A stretch of 64,000 bases of DNA from Blastocladiella emersonii ATCC 22665. Its lineage: Eukaryota > Blastocladiomycota > Blastocladiomycetes > Blastocladiales > Blastocladiaceae. Positions 24,261-36,478 of the stretch are shown here, piece by piece. A model generated the notes under the pieces. The model searched no databases. It was not told the origin of the DNA and saw only the letters and a program-made list of their open reading frames with translations. Each line of letters begins with the position of its first letter. The stretch's first letter is position 1. The position numbers and the translations under genes were made by a program. The stretch spans positions 186,001 through 250,000 of the forward strand of contig JANHCV010000006.1 in NCBI GenBank assembly GCA_025594325.1. Reading direction: 5' to 3'.

Positions 24261-24333
24261 GACGGGGAAGGAGAGGGTTTGCGCAAATACACTTATTTAA
24301 GTCTCGCTATATACACACGGCGGGTGGGGTGGG

Positions 24334-25054
24334 TCATGCCGTCGACATGCGCAGCGCGTCGAGCCGCTTCATGAGCTCCGGGTCCTGCTGCACGGCCTCT
24401 TCCTCTTCCTCCTCCTCGGGCTGCTACACGTACACGCGCGGTCGTGGTGAGTTTGCGGGTCTCAGCACGGAAGCGCAAGAAGCGTACGTTGAGGTCGGCG
24501 CCCACAGTGCCGCCCTGGCCGAGCAGCCCGTCGGTGATCTCGAACAGAACGCGGTTGACCTCCTCCTCGGCCTCCTCCTCGACCTCGTCGTCGTCGAGCG
24601 ACGTGATCGTGTCGTCGATCATCTCCTCGATGATGCCCGCCTTCATCATCTCGCGGGCCATGTCCTGCATCTGGGCCTGGATCTCGGGCAGCTTGACGAG
24701 CCCGTTGACGGACTTCATGATCTCGGTCGACTTCTGGAGCGCGCCCGCGACTTTCAGGGCCGCGAGCTGCTGGCCGAGCTGCATGCTGACCGAGTTGAGC
24801 TGCGCCTTGGACGTGTGCAGGCGCTCCTTGGCCTTGCGCGACCGCACCAGCTCTTTTGCCAGCGACACGCACGCGGCGCGGTTGCCCTTCTTGGCGGCGT
24901 CCTTGAGCGTCCGCTTCACCTTGGCCTCCTCGGCCTCGATGCCCCGGATCTGCCGGTCCAGCACCCGGTCCTGCGCGCGCAGGTTACCGCGCCACTTCTT
25001 CACCTGCTCCTCGGGCGACTGGATGCCCAGCATGGTCTTGAGGAAGGCCGACAT
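24334..25054 (-). CDS. VPS24: ESCRT-III subunit Vps24/CHMP3
   Basis: Exons 24488-25054 and 24334-24423 give 218 aa, close to the 222-224 aa usual for the family. The basic N-terminal helices (RVLDRQIRGIEAEEAKVKRT, KDAAKKGN) and the central MMKAGIIEEMIDDT helix match CHMP3. The second exon is highly acidic and ends ELMKRLDALRMSTA, an MIT-interacting helix for Vps4. Vps24 caps ESCRT-III filaments during multivesicular body sorting. The intron model (gtacgc...gtgtag) restores this C-terminus, whereas the unspliced frame gives a Gly/Arg-rich tail. Its 3' end converges on the fusion gene with 73 bp between stops. Confidence 0.93.
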
Positions 25055-25287
25055 GGCTTAGTTCATGAGCTTTACGTTGCGGTTGTGGTGGTTGCAGGGA
25101 GAGGGAGAGGGAGAGGGGAGAGGAGAGGGCGGCGCGACGGCGACGGCGACCGACGCGAACAAGGGAGCGTGCGGCACGTGGCGGCTGACCACGCGTCTTC
25201 CCTTTCGGCCGCTGCGACTCACGCTAGCCTCAAGCCGTTCGCCCGTCGCAACCTTCTTCTCCTCTCTCCTTCGAGCAACCCGACGAC

Positions 25288-28140
25288 GTGATACCCATGA
25301 ACCAACAACACCACCCTATCGGCTCCCCGCCGACGTACCCAGCCATGCCCCCGGGGTCGCCCGGCTCGCCGCACACGCTGCCCGGGTCGCCGCCCATGAT
25401 GCCGGCCGGATCACCGTACCTTCCGCCCGGGTCCCCGCACTCGCCGCAGTCGCCGCACTCGCCCGCGTCGCCGTACCTGCAGCAGCGCCAGCAGACGCTC
25501 GGCATGCTCGACGCGTGGCTCGCCTCTGGCTGGGACCCGAATGAGGTGGTCGACGGCGCAGTGTTCGTCGTGGCCGCGGCGTTTGATGACCCGGAGCTCG
25601 CGATGCCGCTCAGAGGTGCGTTCCTGCGCTTAGAGTGTAGGTGGATGGTCCATGGACGTGTGTGTGGGAATGTAGAGATCGAGAGCGCCGCGCCGTACCC
25701 GAACTTTATCGTGCACGATGCGACCACGAGCGCGAGCCAGCGCCGCATGGACCCGAAGCGTGCCGGGATCGAGCCCGGGCCGCGGTCGTGGTATATCGCG
25801 TACGTGTGCGCGGTGTGATCGTGTAAGGGATGCAGAACTGACGCATGAACCTCCAGGTTCACGCGCACGCCCGAGCTCGAGCCCGGCCAGCTGCAGATCG
25901 ACTGCAACGCGACCAACTACCTCGAACACACGGCCACCACCGACCGCCCGTTCGAGATCCAGGTCCGGTACAACCGCACCATTGAGGGTACCTTTCCTCA
26001 TAAAGTCGCGCCCGCCTGCGAGTCACTCACCCCCGCCCTCACGTAGCCTTCCGCGCGCTCGGCCACATCCTGGCCGGCACCGTCAAGACGCGCGACGCGG
26101 GCGACGTGCGGCACCTGTTTGTCCGTGAGCGGGCGCAGTTTGACCGGCTCGGCCTGATGCTCGACTGCTCGCGCGGCGGCGTGCCCAACCTGCGCACCGT
26201 GCGCTTCTTCCTCGTCCGCCTCGCCCTCCTCGGCATCAACACCCTCATGCTCTACACCGAGGACACGTTCGAGGTGCCCGGCGAGCCCTGGTTCGGGTAC
26301 CTCCGCGGCCGGTTCTCCCAGGCCGAGCTCAAGGAGATTGACGATTACGCGTTTGCGTTCGGGATCGAGGGTACGCGCCCTTTGGATCACAGTCGCCATC
26401 ACTCGACGACGCACACTGACTCCCGTGCAATCGTAGTCATCCCGTGCATCCAGACCCTCGGCCACCTGGGCCAGATCCTGCAGTGGCCGGCGTACGCGCA
26501 CCTGCGCGACACGCACGAGGTGCTGCTGGCGCACTCCAAGGACACGTATACCTTCCTCGACAAGGTGATCCGCGCCGCCTGCGCCCCGTTCCGCTCCCGC
26601 AAGGTGCACGTCGGCATGGACGAGGCGGCCGGGCTCGGCGAGGGACAGCACAAGCAGTACTTCCCCGGCCACCACCGCACCCAGATCTTCCTCGACCACC
26701 TCGAGGTCGTCACCCGGATATGCAGGAGTATCGGACGCGAGCCGCTGATCTGGAGCGATATGCTGTTCTGCCTCGGTACGCTTTCTGGGAGCTGGTTTGG
26801 CGTTGGTGGCAATCTGACGCGTCTGTGAGAGTGTAGCCAACCAGAACATGTCGCTCAACGGGTACTACAGCGACTCGGGCGTATCGCTCAACCACACCCG
26901 CGGCGCGAGCCCGACGTCGACGTCGCGGATCCCGGACGTCGAGCTGGTCCTGTGGGACTACTACCACACGAGCCCGGCGACGTACGCCGACCGGATCCAG
27001 GCGCACTGCGACCTCGGGTGCGGCGACCCGTGGGTCGCCAGCGGGATCTGGAGCTGGAACCGCCTGCAGGTCGCGCTGCCCTTCACGTTCCAGGTGACGC
27101 AGGCGTGCCTGACGGCGGCAAAAGAGACGGGCAAGCGCACCAACGGCGCGCACCACGTCCGTAACATGCTCACGACGCTGTGGGGCGACGACGGGAACGA
27201 GGGCGACTGGTTCTCGGCGTTCCCCGCGCTCGTCTACTACGCGCACGCGGCGTACACGGAGCACGCCGACGCGGTGAGCCCCGCGGCGATTTCGAGATGG
27301 TTCACGGGCGTGTTTGGCGGGAAGCTCGAGGACTGGGTACGCATTCTTCGCTGTTTACCGAGTGGACCGAGACTGATCCCGCGGTGGATGTAGATGCACG
27401 CGTGCCGCATCGACAACCTGACGCTCTCCACGGCGCCCGTCACGTCTCAGACGCAGTTCCCGCCGAACCTCGGCAAGTGGCTGCTATGGGAGGACCCCGT
27501 GTACGCGCACCTCTCCCCGCAGGCGCCGCCTGCGCACCAGCTCGAGGCCGAGTACAAGGCGATCCACGCGCGCCTCGACCTCGCGACCTCCCCGCACACC
27601 GTGAGCCAGTACCCGTTCAACACCCACCTCGCGCTCGCGCGTGACCACGCGGGCGTCCTCGCGCTCAAAACCGCGCTCCGCCCGCGCCTCGTCGCCGCGT
27701 ACCAAGCCGGCGCCCTCGCCGAACTCGTCGCGCTCGCCGACGGGCAAGTCGCGTCCCTCGCGCGCGCGGTCGCCCGCATGGCGCGCACGCACCGCGGGGC
27801 GTGGATGCGCCGGTTCGCGCCGTTCGGGTGGGAGATTCTCGATCTCCGGTACGGCGGGCTGCGCGCGCGCGTCGAAACCCTGAAAGTGCGGATCGCGGCG
27901 TTTGCAAGGACGCACGAGCGCATGAGCACGCGGCGCACCGAGATGCCCAGCAGCATGAACACGCAGAGTATGCGCGACCCGGAGGGCGACGAGGCGGAGG
28001 AGGATGAGGAGGAGGATGAAGTGATGGCACTGCCGGAGCTCGAGGTCACCCCGCGTGTCGTGTGGGAGGGGATGGGCGACCGCGTCGTCGTCGATTACGC
28101 GCGCGCGTGTACGCCGATGCGCGGCATGGGGACCGGGTAA
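25288..28140 (+). CDS. GH20 beta-N-acetylhexosaminidase-like protein (hexosaminidase D type)
   Basis: Seven exons: 25288-25615, 25676-25799, 25857-25987, 26047-26370, 26437-26775, 26837-27336, 27394-28140; 830 aa, all junctions in phase. The N-terminus is a Pro/Ser/Gly linker (SPHSPQSPHSPASP) with no signal peptide, implying a nucleocytoplasmic location. The TIM-barrel shows INTLMLYTEDTF, VIPCIQTLGHLGQIL, the catalytic pair HVGMDEA, and EPLIWSDML, as in hexosaminidase D. The last exon adds an acidic C-terminal region. Likely substrate is a terminal GlcNAc or GalNAc (family knowledge). The first intron is 60 bp and frame-neutral, so its retention would insert 20 residues rather than a stop. 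Confidence 0.85.
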
Positions 28141-28178
28141 CGACCCCGAGAAATAATATATTGCACATGCGGGATGAA

Positions 28179-29897
28179 TCAGTAGCCGAATTTCGCGTTC
28201 AGCGACGTCCGCCCGTCGCCCGTCTGCCCCGCGGGCGGGACCCACTCGACGACTTTCTCGGCGGCGCTTGGCGCGGTTTCGGAATCCGAGTCGACCTCGG
28301 CTTCCACGTCCATGCCCATGTCGCGGAACGCCGAGCGCGGCGGTGGCGCGACGGGTCGCCGCGGGGCGGCCGCGGCGGGTGCGGCGGGTGCTGCGGGAGC
28401 GGGAGGTGGGCGCGCGGGACCAGCGACGCGGGGACGCTTCGCGGATGGCGGCTCGACATCCGCCGTGTTCTTGGCGGGGCTCGCGGGCCGCTTGAGCGCC
28501 GGCTTCGCTTGAGCGGGCGCGGGAGCAGGTTTCGGCGGCGCCGCGGGCCGGACGATCGCGAGCAGCTTATCGACGCGCGCGATCTCGGCGTCGATCGCGG
28601 CGAGCTCCTTGAGCTTGGCGGCGCGCTGGTCGGCGCGCTGCGCCTTGTCGAGGCCGGCCATGTACGCGTCGAGCTCGTCCTCTTCCTCCCCCTCGCCGCC
28701 CGCGGCAGCCACGTCAGTGAGACCCGCGAGCTCAGAGTCGACCCGCGCGCGGTCGGCGAGGAGCGCGGTGCGTTTGGCCGTCAGCGAGTCGAGGTTCTCG
28801 ACGGCAGGACCAGCGGCGGGCGCGGCGGTCTGCTTCGCCGTAGTCGCGGCGCGGTCGAAGAACTCGTCGTCGCCATCACTCCCATCCCCGCCATCCTCCT
28901 CGCCCATGAGCCGGCGCACGCGGGCCGCGTTGTTCCCGCGGGGCGACTCGCGGAGGTACCCGAGCGCGTCGATCTTGGCGAGGACCAGCAAAATCGCGTT
29001 CCGCTCGGCGTCGCGCTTGCGGGACGCGGCCGCGAGCCCGGTGACGGTGCGCGGGTCGCCGTCGGCGTCGAGCGACACGTCCAGGCGCGCCGTGTACTCG
29101 CGGGCGTGGCCGGCGCCCGACTCGGCGTGGTCGATGTGCAGGTCCAGGCCGCGCTGGTCGAGCCACGCGGTCAGCGTTTTGCGCGGGTCCTTGGCGTAGT
29201 ACGCGCCGAGATCGGGTTCGATGGCGTCGAGGTCCACGTCCGTGCGGGTGCCGGGCAAAGTGTCGTCGTCGGCGTCGGCGCCGAAGCCCCACGAGATGCC
29301 CGTCGGTTCATCGGCGGGAATCGGGGCGGGGGTTTCGGCGGGGTCAGCGGCCTCGGGCTCGGGCTCGGGCGGGCCGTGCACGATGAACAGGCGCGTGCTG
29401 GACCCGAACCGGATCAGGTCGCCGTCGCGCACTTGGACGTGGGTGCGCGGCTTGACGAGGGTCTTGTTGAGCGAGGTGCCGTTGGTCGACAGGTCGTACA
29501 GGAACAGCTCGTTGGCGCGCGAGAATTGCAGGACGGCGTGGTAGCGGCTGATTGACTAAATTTTTGGGGGGAGTGTGAGAATGTGGGTTGATGGGGTGAA
29601 GGTGAGGAAACGTACGCCGTGGGCGAGCACGAGGTCGCACGACTCGAGCCAGCCGACGGTCGCCACGGGCTTGGCAGGCAGCGGCAGGGTCTCGATGATG
29701 AGGCCGCCCTTGAGGACCTCGAGGCTCCACTGGGTCGATGGCGCGGCCGACCACTCGGGCGGCGTGTAGGGCAGCGGTGGCGGGGCACGCGGCTCGTCTG
29801 GTTTCGAGGCCGCGGGCCGGCCGATCGAGGGCGCCTTGAACCCGCCGGGTCCCTCGAGAGCATCGGCCGAGTGTGTTGCATGAGGTGATGAGTTCAT
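28179..29897 (-). CDS. Kanadaptin-like FHA-domain protein
   Basis: Exons 29616-29897 and 28179-29555 give 552 aa. The FHA domain spans the intron: WSLEVLKGG, then SISRYHAVLQF and DLSTNGTSLN with the phosphothreonine-binding S-R-x-H and N-G residues. A dsRBD-like segment follows (KTLTAWLDQRGLDLHI to RKRDAERNAILLVLAKID). The protein ends in the conserved tail WVPPAGQTGDGRTSLNAKFG typical of kanadaptin/SLC4A1AP. The middle is low-complexity Ala/Pro with acidic coiled-coil stretches. Nuclear location and an RNA-processing role are known for the family. It converges on the GH20 gene with 38 bp between stops and diverges from 30135. Confidence 0.88.
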
Positions 29898-30134
29898 TGC
29901 TACAGGTTTTCGTCGCAAAGGAAGAGAGAACGCGTCGAAGCAGGGCGCACATGGGGTCAGCTGATGCCCGGAGCGCGGCGATCACTGTCGGCGCGTGCCG
30001 AGTTCTCACCGCCGCGCACTGCGCCCTTCCCCGCGCTCCCCCCAACCGCCCGCAGATCCCATGCAGCCTGCCCGCCGGCCGTAGAGCCTGCCCCATCGAC
30101 GAAGCGACCCACCCCTCCGCCCACGCACGCCTCC

Positions 30135-31943
30135 ATGGGCGAGCCGCGCTCCATTACCGACTTCATCGACGCGCCGCTCGACGCCTTCATCAAGGTCCAC
30201 CCGCCCGCCTCCCGCCGCACCCGCAACCGCGCCAGCAACGGCACCACCGCCTCTAAGCCCACCCGCGCCGCCGTCGCTGCCAAGGGAAAGCGCGGCTCTG
30301 CACTCGCCTCGTCCTCCTCGCGCAAACCGCGCAAGAAGAAGCAGAACCGCCCGACCACCGCCAACTCGCGCAACACCAACCCGCGCGTCGGCCGCTTCTC
30401 GCGCTCCATCGCCTTCCGCCCGCGCTTCGCCATGTCGGGCCCGCTCACCACGCGCGCCCTGCGCGCCGACGCTGCCCGCGGCGGGTACGCTGCCCGGTCC
30501 TCGGCCTCGTCGGGGTTCTCTACCGCGGACCTGCGCCGCACCCTCGGGTCCGGGTCGTCGTTCAAGTCGAGCAAGCACCATGATGGTGATCTGCGCGCGG
30601 TCATTCGCCGCGCCGGGTCCAGCAGCGGTTCCGCGCACCACTCATCTTCGTCGTCTCGGCCGTCGCACGCCGCGTCTGCACCAGCGGCCAAGAGCCTGCC
30701 CAAAGGCGACCTGCGCAACGTGATTCCGCCAAAGGACCTGCGCGACCTTCTCCCCGCCCGGAATTCGCCCGCACCCGCTTCATCCTCCTCCTCGTCGGCG
30801 CAGGCACCACCGGCGGGCCTCATCGAGATCACCCTGTCGCGCAACGGCGTCGCCCAGTCCGCCGCCATCACCGCCCCCGCGCCCGCCGCCGGCGCCGCGC
30901 TGGAGCCCATCACCATCGAGCTGCCCGCCCGCCCGCACGGCGCGTCCAACGACGGCATCCCGCCCGGCTCGCGCACCCGCCGCGCCGACCGCCCGCCCGA
31001 GCCCCGCACCACCGTCCCGCGCGCCAACAACGCGCCACCAGAGCCCGGAGAGGTGCGCCGTGGCGAGGAGGGCGGCGCCGCGGCCGTCCGCGAGCTCGTC
31101 GCGTCGGGTCTCGCCGGTGTGCCCGTCGGTCCCGGCGTCTACACGGCTGCACCCGCGCCCGCGCCGCCGGCTCCGCAGCCGCAGCCCGCGCCGGTCCAGG
31201 TGCACGCGTTTGCCCCCGCGCCCGCGCCCGCGCCCGTGTACCCGGTCGTGCAGAGCTACCACGCCGTCGCGCCCGTCGGGTCCTTCTCGGCGTCCATGAT
31301 GCACCACCAGCAGCCGCACCACCACCACCACCATGCGCATTCCGGGTTCGCCGTCGCCCACTACGCGCCACCACCGCAGCAGCAGCACCGCGTCGGCGTC
31401 GCGCACCACCACCATGGAACGGCTGCGCCGCCCGCGCCCGCGCCGGCTGCCGAGGAGGGGTCGACGACCGTGTACACGGTCCGCGTGACGAACCTCGACC
31501 CGAACATTACCATTGAGGATCTCGACGTACGTCTTTCATCGTTCGCTATGCCTGTGTGTGAGTGTGGCGATGCTGACTCTCGCGGGTTCTAGGCCGGCTT
31601 CTCTGACTGCGGCCGCGTGCTGCACATCATGCTGCGCACCGACGCCGACGGCAACCCGACGGGCGCCGCGCACGTCACCTTCTCGACCATCGAGGCGTGC
31701 CAGACCGCCATCGGCCGCTTCAACAACACGCGCATCGACTCGCGCGTCCTCAAGGTCGACATGCAGCCCACGCCCAAGCAGGTCCTCGTCGACATCGAGA
31801 CCCGGTTCGGGATCCGGTGCATGTCGGCGGCACCGCGGACGTACGCTCTTTCCTCGCATCGGGATCTCGCGTGGAGCTGTTGACTGACACTGAGACGCAT
31901 CTGTAGTCGGCTGGTCGGCGCGGCAACCGCGCGCGGGTTCTGA
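30135..31943 (+). CDS. RRM protein, ALYREF/Yra1-type mRNA export adaptor
   Basis: Exons 30135-31526, 31593-31840 and 31907-31943 give 558 aa. The N-terminus SITDFIDAPLDAFIKVH resembles the UAP56-binding motif of export adaptors. An Arg/Lys/Ser-rich region follows, with repeated DLRxVI-like words, then long Pro/Ala and His-rich low-complexity sequence. One RRM spans the first intron (TVYTVRVTNLDPNITIEDLD then AGFSDCGRVLHIMLR, with AAHVTF as RNP1-like strand). The last exon encodes only RLVGAATARGF. A role in TREX-linked mRNP export is inferred from this architecture. The protein is much longer than Yra1 because of the low-complexity linker. The ATG at 30135 was chosen because the binding motif follows immediately. 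Confidence 0.7.
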
Positions 31944-32178
31944 TCGACCCACTCCACCTGGTGGCCCACGCACAAGTATTTGCAGATAAAACTGTCGATC
32001 TAATTTTCTCTTCTTTGCGACCTCGCGACGTGTGAGGCGCAGCGCTCCGACGCTAAAACTGTGAGTCGGTGTCTCGCACCGAGTCTCGCACTCTGATCTC
32101 TCAACTTGACCGCTCGCTTCTCCCACCTCCCTCCTCCCCAATCTCGCCTCACGCGACCCATGCAACTCTCATAACCCA

Positions 32179-33386
32179 ATGCAACCGAATGCAATAATCG
32201 ACCCGACCAAGGACCCGCTCGTGCAGTGGGGCGCGTACTTGGTGCCCGAGTCGTTCGCGCACATGCTGAACGGCTACCACACGCAGATCGACGCGCTCAC
32301 CAAGGAGCGCGACGAGCTGCGCCGCCAGTGCCACGCCCAGCAGCAAGCTCTCGACGAGCAGACGAAGATCAACGCGTCGATGCAGTCGCAGCGTGACTAC
32401 TATTACGCGTGCTACACTGCCATGCTGCCCAAGTCGGCGCCGTCGCTCCAAACGCAGGGCGCCGCGGGGCAAGTCGTGTACGCGCAGGCGGGCCCGTTGC
32501 CAGCCGCCGTGGTCTCTCGCCCGCAGGCTGCTTCATACGTTCCTGCCCTGCAGCACGTTCCTGTCTACGTCGCCGCTGTCCCGCCGCCCGCGTCCAGGCG
32601 ACCTTATGCTCCGATCGCTCCGCGCCCGCCCGCCAGCACTTACCCTGCGGAGGTCCCGCACGCTCCCATCGCTGCCTCGCGCCCCGCCGCTCACCCATCC
32701 GGTCCTGCTGTGTCGCTCGCTCCGCATCTCGCACACTCTTCGAACTCGTCGCCTGCCGCCGTCCCGACCGCTCCGACGTCTCGTTCTACTGCTTCTCGAT
32801 CGACTGCGACTTCCGCGCGCGCAAAGCCTGGGAATCCCGCTCTTGCTCCTAAACCTGCTGCTGCCCCAAAGCCCGCTGCCGCCTTGACACCCGCTGCGGC
32901 ACCCAAACCGGCACCCGCTCTCTCGCCCAAGGAGCTCGAAAATCGTGTCCGCAACGGAAAACACAAGCAGATCGAGGTACGCTCACGCGCTGCTCATTTC
33001 CCCCCGGGGACTTCAACTTACTCTCGCGGCGCCACGATTTTTGCAATCAGCAAGAGATCACGGTGTCGAGCGAGCACTGGATCCGCGGTTCCGTACATGA
33101 CCCGCGGCTGTACGACGAGGACGAGTGGGAGTCGCTGATCACGAAGGGCACCGAGGCCGTGGTCGAGGACATTTTGGAGACGTTCGGCACCGTGTTCGAC
33201 ATGGACGGCGTGCACTGGACGGCCAACCTCATCGAGATCAAGGTCGCCAAGCTTCTGCGGCGCATCCTCGAGGACGAGCGCAAGCGCATCGAGTACGGGC
33301 TCCCTGCCAAGGGATCGCCGCTCACGCAGCCGGCGCCAGAGGATTTGATAAGGGAGCTTGAGGAGGAGTTTGGGTACCGGTATTGA
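32179..33386 (+). CDS. Unknown protein with short coiled coil and conserved-looking C-terminal helical domain
   Basis: Exons 32179-32976 and 33051-33386 give 377 aa. Residues about 30-80 form a coiled coil (LTKERDELRRQCHAQQQALD). The middle is a Pro/Ala/Ser linker with PKPAAA repeats. The second exon encodes a compact charged helical region (EDEWESLITKGTEAVVEDIL ... ANLIEIKVAKLLRRILEDER) ending EEFGYRY. I recognise no family. The layout (coiled coil, linker, C-terminal module) resembles the two coiled-coil genes further right, but I found no sequence identity. The 74-bp intron (gtacgc...atcag) removes a stretch that does not read as protein. Confidence 0.6.
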
Positions 33387-34204
33387 TCTGCGCGGCCGAG
33401 ATGGTGATGGGGTATTGAAGATTGCGCCAGCTATGCCGCGTAAACTAGCTTAGTACTGATCATAGACATACGTTTCCTTTAATACGTTTTGAGAGAGGAA
33501 CACCATGCTTGTCTTAAAACGAATCTCCCCCCCCCCCCTAGGTCTTGCTTATTTGCGAGTGAACCTGCTCGCAACTTGGACGCGGCGATGACGCTGTGTG
33601 TCTCAGAGGGTGTGAGCGAGTGCGTCGCCAGGTCTCTTTTCGATGAGCGCCAATCGCCGCGCGCAAAGTGTGGGACGGGTCGCGTCGCGTCGCGTCCCCA
33701 GTCCGCACGGAATCTGAAGTCCCGCATGCGCACTTCTCCCGGTCTGACTGCGCTACTCCAGTCTGAATAGCGATTTCTGAGTGTCTATTCATAGGCAGAC
33801 TGGATTGTCTCGCCGGCCCGGTCTGAGCGGACTCGCGAAATAATGTCTCGCAGCAGTCACATGATTGATCGACGCGTCGCGTTTCGACTTGCATGGTCAC
33901 TTTTGCGACTGCGTCATAAGAAAACCTTGAGCATTGCGACCAATTGGAGGTTGGAGCGTCGAAACGCGTGATGTAAATCTGTTTGGCAGCGAGGGAGGGC
34001 TATGTGGTGAGGAAATTTGCAAGCGACAAGCCCACCAGCTTCCAGCAGCGGATGTGAAATGTTGCACGCTGCATGTCGCGGAGGGTGCGGGCCTTCTGAG
34101 GCAAAACGAGATGTATATTTTTGAGGAGCGGTTGCATTTAGAAAGGTGATCGGATTGCGCGCTCGTTGGTGTGGATGGATGTAACATGATGTGGGTTGGC
34201 TAAT
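33387..34204. other. Intergenic region between convergent genes
   Basis: Holds 3' flanks of two convergent genes, a run of 13 or more C near 33527-33538, and a gtcgcgtcgcgtcgcgtcc repeat near 33680. No supported gene is present. Confidence 0.5.
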
Positions 34205-36478
34205 CTAGCCACTCAAGTTCAGATGGACCTTCTTACATTCCTCTGGGTTGGCCAAAATCCAAGCTACGAAGGCCCTGGTCCATTCGCACTTGAGCTTGCA
34301 CTCTTCTTCAACCTTGGCCAAAAGATCGTGAAAGTCGCTGTCAGCATTGGGAACCGGATTATCCCATAGTTTGCCTTTAAAGGACATAACCAAGTCTCGC
34401 TCAATAAACCGAGAATTGTCGATCTGGGCGAACATCCGTTGAACTGCAGATTTGATTGCTTCAAAGAATCCCTTGTGCGGCCATGAGAGATCCACAACTC
34501 CGTTTTCGAAGCGGGCAAATTTACCGGGTTCGGAATGATTATCAGCGATGTCAGGCAGGGGAATGCAATTCTCAAGCTTTTCCTCGAGCCGCGTCTTTTC
34601 AGCGGAAAGCCGATCAACGTCGCCCTTGAGTTGGGCGACCGCCGCGTTCGCGCTCTCAAGTTTGGCGTTGGTTGCGTCCCGCTCGTCGCGAAGCTGCTTG
34701 AGATCGTGGTCGCGCTCGCGGCGGACCTGGCTAAGCTCTCCACACAAACCCTCGAGCTCCGTGGCAGTTTTGGCGACAAGGCGTTCGGCTGTGATCGCAC
34801 GGGCGGAGAGGGCGTCCCGTTCAGTCTGAGAGTTGGATTGGGCGCAAAGGGCACCGTCACGGGCCGCTGTCGCGGCAGCGAGCTCGGTGGCAAGGGTGCA
34901 AGCGCGGGACTCGGCGGCAGCGAGGCGCCGCTCCGTCTCGTCGTGCGAGGCACGCAGCGAGGAAAGCGCCGTACGAGTTTCAGCGAGCTCGGCGATGATG
35001 GACTCGAGTTGCGCGGCGGCCGAGTCAAGCTGCTGCGAGAGCTTGGCGTTCACGGCGTGCGATTCGGCAAGATCCGTGGTAAGCTTGGTGTTGCTAGCCT
35101 CAGAAGCGGAGAAGCGGTCAGAAAGCTGAGCGTGGTCGGCGCGCAGGTTTTCGATGGTCGCGCTGTGGTCGGCGACCAGCTGCTCGGCCGCGGTTGCGCG
35201 TGTTGAGAGCGCGTCGCGTTCGTCACGCGTCTCGGCATGGGCGCGAACGGCACCGTCACGGGCCGCTGTCGCGGCAGCGAGCTCGGTGGCAAGGGTGCAA
35301 GCGCGGGACTCGGCGGCAGCGCGGAGCCGCTCCGCCTCGCTGTGAGAAGCGCGCAGCGAGGTGATCGTGGAGCCCGCTTCCTTGAGTTTGGCGAGAGCGG
35401 GCGCAAGGTCGCTGGTAGCCGAATCGAGCTGCTGAGAAAGCAAAGCCTGCTCGGCGCGGGCATTGGCAAGCTGCGCGGTGAGCTCGGTGACCTGGGTGGA
35501 AAGCGCGTCATCCTTGGCCGTGGAAGCAGAAAGCAGCTGGGAGACGCTAGCGTGGTCGGCGCGAGACGCGTCAAGCTCAGTCGAGGTCGTGTTGAGATCA
35601 GCTGCAAGCGTTGCAGCATGGGACTTGGTCGTGGCAAGCTTCTCCATAGTCTCGGCCAACGCCGCCTTGGTCGCGACAAGCTCAGTCGTCGCCAAGTCGC
35701 GGTCGGCAAGCGCGGCGGCGTGCTGGGCCCGAAGCGTGTCGTACGCCGCCTTGAAGTGCAAGGCACGGTCCTCGGCGGTCTGGCGCACGTTGAGAGCAGC
35801 CTGGCGGTCGCGGAGGGCGACGTGAAGCCGGGTCTCCAAGTCGAGCTTTTCGGACGTAAGCGTGTCGCGCGAAGCATTGTTGGACTCGTTGCGAGCCATG
35901 AGCGCGTCCCGCTCGTCGTCGCGTTTCCGCTTCAGCTCGCGCCGCTGCTGCCGCTCGCTGGCGACCTCGGCGGAAAGCTGGCTGATGTCGAGACGCATCT
36001 TGCGGCGCTCCTGGGTGTGCGTGCCCCAAAGCTTCCGAAGCCCACCATTTTCGACAGCATCGACGTGAGGTTGGGCCGGAGGAGCTGGCGAACGTTGATG
36101 ATGGTGAGCATGGCCGGGACGATGAAAATGCATCTGCGGCTGCGGCTGCGGCTGCGGGTACAGAAGCTGTTGCTGCTGGAGCTGCTGGTTACGGAGAGCT
36201 GGAGCGGAAGCGGAAGTAGAAGCAGATCTGCTTCTAGAAGAAGCAGGAACAAAGTCGGAAACAAAAGTCGTGGACTGGCGGAGAGGCGAATGCGTGTTCG
36301 GTGCGTGGGTAGAAGGGAGAAGCGGAGGCCGTTGAGCTTCAACTCGGTACAAGCCGGTTGGAAGGTCGTCCGCGTCAAACTTGGCAGACAAGTGCTGCTG
36401 GGGCGCAGGCCGCGGCAACTGCGGCCGGCGCGCCGTTGCATCCGATCGCGGCTGGTGTTGACCGCCGGGTAGATTCAT
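34205..36478 (-). CDS. Large coiled-coil protein, complete copy
   Basis: Single-exon 757-aa protein. Residues 1-150 are low-complexity (Pro, Gln, His, with a Ser/Arg patch). Residues about 155-630 are a near-continuous coiled coil with two DNA-level internal repeats encoding AAESRACTLATELAAATAAR. The last 120 residues are different: an aromatic, probably globular module (FARFENGVVDLSWPHKGFFE, then MFAQIDNSRFIERDLVMSF, CEWTRAFVAWILANPEECKK). I do not recognise this domain. The viral element is inserted 264 bp upstream of this gene's ATG and may separate it from its promoter. The 5' 687 bp occurs again at the window start. Confidence 0.75.
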   Translation of the reverse strand: MNLPGGQHQPRSDATARRPQLPRPAPQQHLSAKFDADDLPTGLYRVEAQRPPLLPSTHAPNTHSPLRQSTTFVSDFVPASSRSRSASTSASAPALRNQQLQQQQLLYPQPQPQPQMHFHRPGHAHHHQRSPAPPAQPHVDAVENGGLRKLWGTHTQERRKMRLDISQLSAEVASERQQRRELKRKRDDERDALMARNESNNASRDTLTSEKLDLETRLHVALRDRQAALNVRQTAEDRALHFKAAYDTLRAQHAAALADRDLATTELVATKAALAETMEKLATTKSHAATLAADLNTTSTELDASRADHASVSQLLSASTAKDDALSTQVTELTAQLANARAEQALLSQQLDSATSDLAPALAKLKEAGSTITSLRASHSEAERLRAAAESRACTLATELAAATAARDGAVRAHAETRDERDALSTRATAAEQLVADHSATIENLRADHAQLSDRFSASEASNTKLTTDLAESHAVNAKLSQQLDSAAAQLESIIAELAETRTALSSLRASHDETERRLAAAESRACTLATELAAATAARDGALCAQSNSQTERDALSARAITAERLVAKTATELEGLCGELSQVRRERDHDLKQLRDERDATNAKLESANAAVAQLKGDVDRLSAEKTRLEEKLENCIPLPDIADNHSEPGKFARFENGVVDLSWPHKGFFEAIKSAVQRMFAQIDNSRFIERDLVMSFKGKLWDNPVPNADSDFHDLLAKVEEECKLKCEWTRAFVAWILANPEECKKVHLNLSG

